From positions 2,418,674 to 2,482,673 of the forward strand of contig NW_004457729.1 of the NCBI RefSeq assembly GCF_000203815.1: 64,000 nt of DNA. Direction: 5' to 3'. The position numbers and the translations under genes were made by a program. This stretch comes from Cavenderia fasciculata. Lineage: Eukaryota; Evosea; Eumycetozoa; Acytosteliales; Cavenderiaceae. Below the pieces are notes generated by a model. It saw only the letters and a list, made by a program, of their open reading frames with translations, did no database searches and was not told the DNA's origin. Positions within the stretch are counted from its first letter, which is position 1. Every line of letters begins with the position of its first letter. Positions 59,309 to 64,000 of the stretch are shown in pieces.

Positions 59309-60107
59309 ATGTCAACAACTACAGCTGAAATACCAACTACTACTACTACTTCACAACAACCACCACAACAAATAGATCCACGCGTTATACTTGGTAATGG
59401 TTTATATTCATTACTTGCACCTGTTGTAAAGGAATGCGATGCAAAGATTCAAGAAGTATATCAATCACAAAAGAATCTATCCGAGCAAATAGATACTTTA
59501 TCAAATGGTAGGTATAGTACTATAATAGTATTATAATCAACATACGATATCATTATAATGTTATTCAATGCGTTGTTAATCAATTTGTTTTGTTTTCTAT
59601 ATATATATATATATAGAATTGGAAAACTTTAATAGTCTAACACAAGTACCAACATTGAATCCACATATTCAAAAGTTATTAAATGCAAGAGGTAGATTGT
59701 TGGCAATCAATAGTAAATTGAGTTTGATTATGACTCGTCTTGATAAACTATCTACATCGGTTGCTCAACAACAACAGCAACAACAACAAAAACAACAATC
59801 TGTTGGTGATCGTTTGGCTCTGCTATTCAAGAGTAAAACTCCTACCAAACCATCAAATAATGTATCTACTACCACTCCAATCGTTACAACTACTACCTCT
59901 TCTATTGAATCGTTATCTACCAATAGAATACAACAAAATGATAATATCATAATAGAAAAGGAAAAGGAAAAGGATCAAGAAAAAGAAAAGGAAAAGGAAA
60001 AAGAAGAACAAGTAAAAGAAGAAGAAGAAGAAAAAGTAGAGGAAACATCTACAACATCGACTACTACTACATCGACTACATCGACCACAACTACCGAATC
60101 ATCATAA
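59309..60107 (+). CDS. Snapin, BLOC-1 complex subunit (BLOC1S7)
   Basis: Exons 59309-59507 and 59617-60107 give 229 residues; the start at 59309 is the first Met before a Thr-rich stretch. Residues 30-145 match snapin throughout: GNGLYSLLAPVVKECDAKI, then SQKNLSEQIDTLSNELEN across the splice, PHIQKLLNARGRLLAINSKL and the closing heptads RLDKLSTSV. In BLOC-1, snapin helps make lysosome-related organelles and binds SNARE proteins. The last 85 residues are low complexity (Gln tract, KE repeats, Thr/Ser tail) and are an extension not seen in animals. No membrane segment. Confidence 0.9.
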
Positions 60108-60232
60108 AACAAATAACTATGAACATAGATAGATAGATAGTAGTGGAAATAATAAATATTTTAAATGTATATATATAAATAAGAACAGAGAGATAGATCT
60201 TTTACTTTTTTTTTTTTTCATTCTCTTTTCTT

Positions 60233-61390
60233 TTAAGATTCAACAAATTTATTTAGAGGAGGAGGATTTGAAACCAATTTAAAACAATCACTACTACTAT
60301 TTGAAGTGGTTGTTGCCAATTGAAGTGTTGAGAAGGCTTGTTGTATTTCTTGTTTTTTCGATTCGTTAATGTTTTTGGATATGATGAGGTCGACAACGTC
60401 GATCTTGAGGTTAGTAATATTCATTTCTTTGTCATAGATGGCGGTTAAACACCATTCAAATTCGAATTCAGGGTCATTTTCTGATCCGGCAGTGGATTGT
60501 TGTCGTTTGGAATGTACAGCAGAGACGGTGCCATCCTCTTCAAACGTGATCTTGAGTCTCCATGAGCCACGCTTGTCACGGAATGGCAGCTCCTCAAAGA
60601 GGTTGGCCTTGATGAAATAGTATGCTGGAAGGATAATCTTTTGGTGACAGACCTTGAGCAGTTGCATCATACGAGACTCCTCGCCAACAACATGCTCCAA
60701 AAACTGTAACAGTTGCTGTGACATGTCACCAGCACCCTTGATATAGTTGTGGAATTGGTTGCGTATCTGTGCCTCCTTGTCTGTGCCATCGAGCAATCTG
60801 GCCAATGCCAACATGACCTGTAAAACAACCTCTTCTTTTTTAAGGACTTGTGCTGTAACAAAACTTCCTCCTGCTGTCATTGTTGTTGAATCTGTAAAGT
60901 TGTTGTTGGATGTCTCACCGTTGGATAGTTGTTGTTGTTGTTGTTGTTGAGAGGAGAGATCATCACTACTTGCACCATTTCCATTGATGTTACTATTTTC
61001 ACTATGAACCTTTGCAGCAATTGTAATGTCGTTGGTGCTGACATAGGTTGGCGAGTCGCTCATGTTGGATTGACTGGCGCCCATCGACACGGATGTGAAG
61101 GATATGTTGTTGAGACGGTCCAGTTTGTCAATGATATCAATCTTGTGTCCCAGACGTGGGATATCAGTGTGAATCGCCAATTTGTCGTGTGTACGGTTCC
61201 ATATGCCAATCGTGTTGTTTCGCCAATTGATGGCTACCTGATGCAAATTATTCTTGTGTTCCAGTTCATGACGTTTTTGATTTTCCAACGCCTGTTGTGA
61301 TATATTGGCTCCTCCCACCGATCCCAAACTACTTGTACTATTATTATTATTATTTGGCTTTTTTTGTTGTTTTGATGAACATGCTCCCAT
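60233..61390 (-). CDS. Putatively N-myristoylated protein of unknown function
   Basis: Single exon, 385 residues. It starts MGACSSKQ: Gly2 with Ser6-Lys7 fits N-myristoylation, and Cys4 is available for palmitoylation, so attachment to a membrane is probable. Then come Asn-rich sequence, a conserved-looking helix (NQKRHELEHKNNLHQVAINW), a Gln tract, and a C-terminal domain from about residue 185 to 365 that looks folded (VLQVMLALARLLDG, LEHVVGEESRMMQLL, GSWRLKITFEEDGTVSA, FEFEWCLTAIYDKEMNIT). I do not recognise the domain. GC-biased codons across the domain argue for a real, well-expressed gene. A signalling adaptor is a guess from the lipidation motif only. Confidence 0.75.
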   Translation of the reverse strand: MGACSSKQQKKPNNNNNSTSSLGSVGGANISQQALENQKRHELEHKNNLHQVAINWRNNTIGIWNRTHDKLAIHTDIPRLGHKIDIIDKLDRLNNISFTSVSMGASQSNMSDSPTYVSTNDITIAAKVHSENSNINGNGASSDDLSSQQQQQQQLSNGETSNNNFTDSTTMTAGGSFVTAQVLKKEEVVLQVMLALARLLDGTDKEAQIRNQFHNYIKGAGDMSQQLLQFLEHVVGEESRMMQLLKVCHQKIILPAYYFIKANLFEELPFRDKRGSWRLKITFEEDGTVSAVHSKRQQSTAGSENDPEFEFEWCLTAIYDKEMNITNLKIDVVDLIISKNINESKKQEIQQAFSTLQLATTTSNSSSDCFKLVSNPPPLNKFVES

Positions 61391-64000
61391 TTTTTTACAA
61401 AGATATATATAGATATAGAGATAGATAAGATAATAATATCTATTTTTAAAAAAAAAAATGTAAATAAATAAATATAATTTACAATGTGTTACAATCTATC
61501 TATTATTATTATTATTAATATTAGATCTAACAACCCCAATTTCTATATCTATTAACTATTTTTATCCTCTCTTATTATAATTATTATTATTATTATTTGT
61601 TCTTTCTTGATTGTTTTTTTTTTTTTGATTAATCAAGTTGATGGATGGATTGGATGGATGTTATTATTATTATTACTAGTATTAGTACTAGTTTGTTCAC
61701 TACTACTAAACAATCAATTAGTTGTAATGGGATCACCTGACCTGATTAATTATTATTACTATTATTATGGTTATTGTTGTTGTTTGTTATTGTTCATCGG
61801 TGTTGTGAAGGGTTAAAAAAAAAACAATAGGATGATTTGATCATATCTCTCTGTTTCACTCATTCTCCCTCTTTTTCCTTTTAACGCGTTGTTATTTAAA
61901 AACTGCCAATATTGTTTGAAAGTTTTTTTTATGATTGATTATGATAATTGATCGAATAACTCTAGAGATTATTACTTTTGTAGAGAGAGGGAGATTAAAT
62001 GGAGTTTTATTCATTTCACAACAACCGGTCGATTTTTTTTTGGTTGGTCAATGATCCGTCCATCTCCCTCCTCCTCCTCTTCTATCTTTGGGTTGGTGTG
62101 TGTGTCTGTGAAGGTGGTGTTGGTGTTGGTGTGTGGTGCGTGTTACTAAACCCGCTTCTGTCTGTTAAATATATTTATTTACTTACTGATTGATTAAAAA
62201 AAGAAAAAAAAGATGGACAGATGGAAATATACTAATACCTATTATAGTCGTAGTTGTGTGTGTGTGTGTATGTGTTTGTGTATGTGTATAATAGATGATG
62301 TCAATAATAAAATGTTTTGTTAGTTACTGACTTGTTGTTATTTGTTTTCTGGCAATCTGTTAACTCTATATATATATTTATATATTAATTGTGTCATCTA
62401 AATTTAAACTCTTCAATCAATCAATCCATCCATCCATCTATCCATCCAACAATCAATATATAATATAAAAACATATTACTTTTCTTTACGAATAGTCCCC
62501 TAGGGTTATCAATGTGTTTGATGTGTGTTTGTTTGTTTGATGGTTGTTGTTAACAATCAATTAAACCAACAAATACTTGTTGTGGTTTGTGTTGTTACAC
62601 ATTTTTGTTGCTGTTACTTGCTGCTTGATGGATGGATGGATGGTTGACCGTCACATTTTGGAATTAATCCCAATCATCCAAAGCGCTTTGGGAAATTTGA
62701 TGAACAATTCGATCGATTGGTTATCGTCTGAATTGTTTGCGCATGGGGTTTTTAGGTGATTGGAAAGTTTTAACTTTGGATTGGTTTGGTTTGGTTTGGA
62801 TGGTTGGGATAGGTGAAAGTGGGAAATATTTGGATTGGTTGCCTTTGATCGGCCTGAACTACCTACCACAAGGTTATGTATATATTTTCATAATATGATA
62901 TACTCCACAAAATGAATGGAATAGGAATAAATGAGTGTAGTAATGGAATGAATAATATATATGTATAGACGAACTAAAAATATGTATGATTGATGATAAC
63001 TATGTTTAATGGAGTTCAATAACAATAACAACTAGTAATTAATTAACAATGTATATTTTTGTTTTTGGGCACATTATTAATTTAAATTTGGTAACCATTT
63101 GTTAGCTATCATTAGCAGGCAGTCTGTCAGTAGTCTAAAACATATATTGGTGTGGTTGGGGATCAAGATTACATCAACACAATTATATGTATGTAGAAAG
63201 ACATCGAAATTGACAATGGTGGTGGTGTGGTGGTTGGGTGTGGTGTTTGTTTGATTTTATGGGTTGTCAGATGGATTATGGATTATGGGGAAATACATTG
63301 AAATAATATCCATCCCTCATATCTATCTATCTAGTCGACGACGATAAAAATAGAGATAGCGATGGCGATACAACCAGTAGTAATGGTAATAGTACTTATT
63401 GGTTATACAAAATTGGATCGATGATTTGATTATTATAGTAGTAGCAGTAATTATAGTGTTGACGTGAGATTATATATGAAGTAGTAGTAGTATATGAAGG
63501 GAGGGTAATATCTTCTTATTATTCTGTTACTATTTATGTGATCATCGATGATACTCTCTCTTTCTCTCTCTCTTTTGCTGATAAATTTGGTCAATTTTCA
63601 TTGCAATCAAACTCTTGTCACGTGAAGAAATATCTAGATGAAAGTCTAATCTAATCGATTATGTGGTGATGGATGATCTTGGTCTAACATATATATATAT
63701 TATATATACCTACAAATAAAACTAATAACTAACTAATCCTTATCTATTCTTCTTCTTCTTTATCTCTTTTCTCTCTCTGTTGGTAGTAAAGTAAAGTAAA
63801 GGAGAAAGGTGATAAAAAAAGAATAAAAAATAAATTGGCGACCCCTCACCCAAAAACAACAAACTGATGAGGATAGATTTTTTCAACTGTTTTTAGAAAG
63901 GGTCGTCGGAAAGAGCCTTGTGTGGCTCTTTTTCGATCTTTGCCCACCTCACACACCTTTTCATTCAAAAGATATCTTTTCCCAAAATAAGCCTTGAAAC
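61391..64000. other. 2.6 kb terminal region without recognised genes
   Basis: AT-rich, with ATT repeats (61499-61517, 61655-61690), GATG/GGAT repeats near 62625-62645, GTGTGT stretches and CCAT repeats (62420-62450). A GC-richer patch at about 62640-62860 holds a perfect 14-base palindrome CCAAAGCGCTTTGG (62678-62691). At the right edge a hairpin (63910-63931) and a GBF-type motif (CACCTCACACACC, 63947-63959) suggest a promoter of a gene beyond the window. No open frame there looks coding. Confidence 0.4.
63910..63931. promoter_or_regulatory. 8-bp stem hairpin with six-base loop
   Basis: AAAGAGCC and GGCTCTTT flank the loop TTGTGT. It is GC-rich for the area and followed by a T run on the + strand and by the G-box-like motif, so a leader or terminator structure is possible. 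Chance remains open. Confidence 0.3.

Noticed and set aside
63250-63270. AACCCATAA on the minus strand, like the dictyostelid DUSE promoter box of small RNAs
   Set aside because: No class I RNA or snRNA hallmark (for example CCTTACAGCAA) lies at the expected distance, and the 9-mer is common enough by chance; another copy falls inside a coding exon near 44119.
63910-63931. The right-edge hairpin as a bacterial-type terminator
   Set aside because: The genome is eukaryotic and the neighbouring sequence looks like a promoter; it is listed only as a structure of uncertain role.

Overview
The window is nuclear DNA from a dictyostelid social amoeba. The signs are short, very AT-rich introns with GTATGT/GTAAGT-type donors and TTTAG-type acceptors, homopolymeric Asn/Gln/Thr/Ser tracts inside proteins, AT-rich intergenic DNA full of microsatellites, and gene families typical of the group (sedolisin, PH-GAR protein, myotubularin, P450 clusters, ELMO, ankyrin-like proteins, DACGVCGG-type surface proteins). 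Codon use is clearly more GC-rich than in Dictyostelium discoideum, so a non-discoideum lineage is likelier; the species cannot be told from the sequence alone. I rebuilt 25 protein-coding genes by hand with their splice sites. No rRNA, tRNA, CRISPR array or intact transposon was seen.

Layout. 0.6-10.2 kb: a secreted sedolisin peptidase (+), then two tandem paralogues (-) that join a nucleotidyltransferase-like domain, a zinc ribbon and a short-chain dehydrogenase. 11-22.4 kb: an ankyrin-GRAM-myotubularin phosphatase, a PH/coiled-coil/GAR cytoskeletal protein and a long acyl-CoA synthetase, all (+). 22.5-23.9 kb: an 89-nt hairpin beside a decayed coding-like segment. 23.9-30.2 kb: PIF1 helicase, an EF-hand-like low-complexity protein and a cysteine-rich surface protein, all (+). 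30.3-34.6 kb: two tandem cytochrome P450 genes (-) whose intron positions differ. 35.3-43.8 kb: a Vti1-like SNARE (-), an FlK-type hotdog thioesterase (+), a CUE-domain protein (-), an ankyrin-like protein split by one frame discrepancy (-), and a small E2 enzyme (+). 44.1-50.7 kb: a glycosyltransferase with an inserted B-box and a C-terminal WD40 propeller (+), a small single-pass protein (-), and an ELMO-domain protein (+). 51.5-61.4 kb: a glycine/cysteine-rich membrane receptor-like protein (+), Ufm1-specific protease UFSP2 (+), mitochondrial IMP peptidase (-), the iron-sulfur scaffold ISCU (-), the BLOC-1 subunit snapin (+), and a putatively N-myristoylated protein (-). The last 2.6 kb hold no gene that I can support.

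The genes do not form one pathway. Recurring themes are membrane and endolysosomal traffic (myotubularin, SNARE, snapin, ELMO, sedolisin), ubiquitin-like systems (E2, CUE, UFSP2, B-box) and mitochondrial biogenesis (IMP, ISCU). The most unusual objects are the NTase-zinc ribbon-SDR fusion pair, which lacks the SDR catalytic tyrosine, and the glycosyltransferase/B-box/WD40 fusion.
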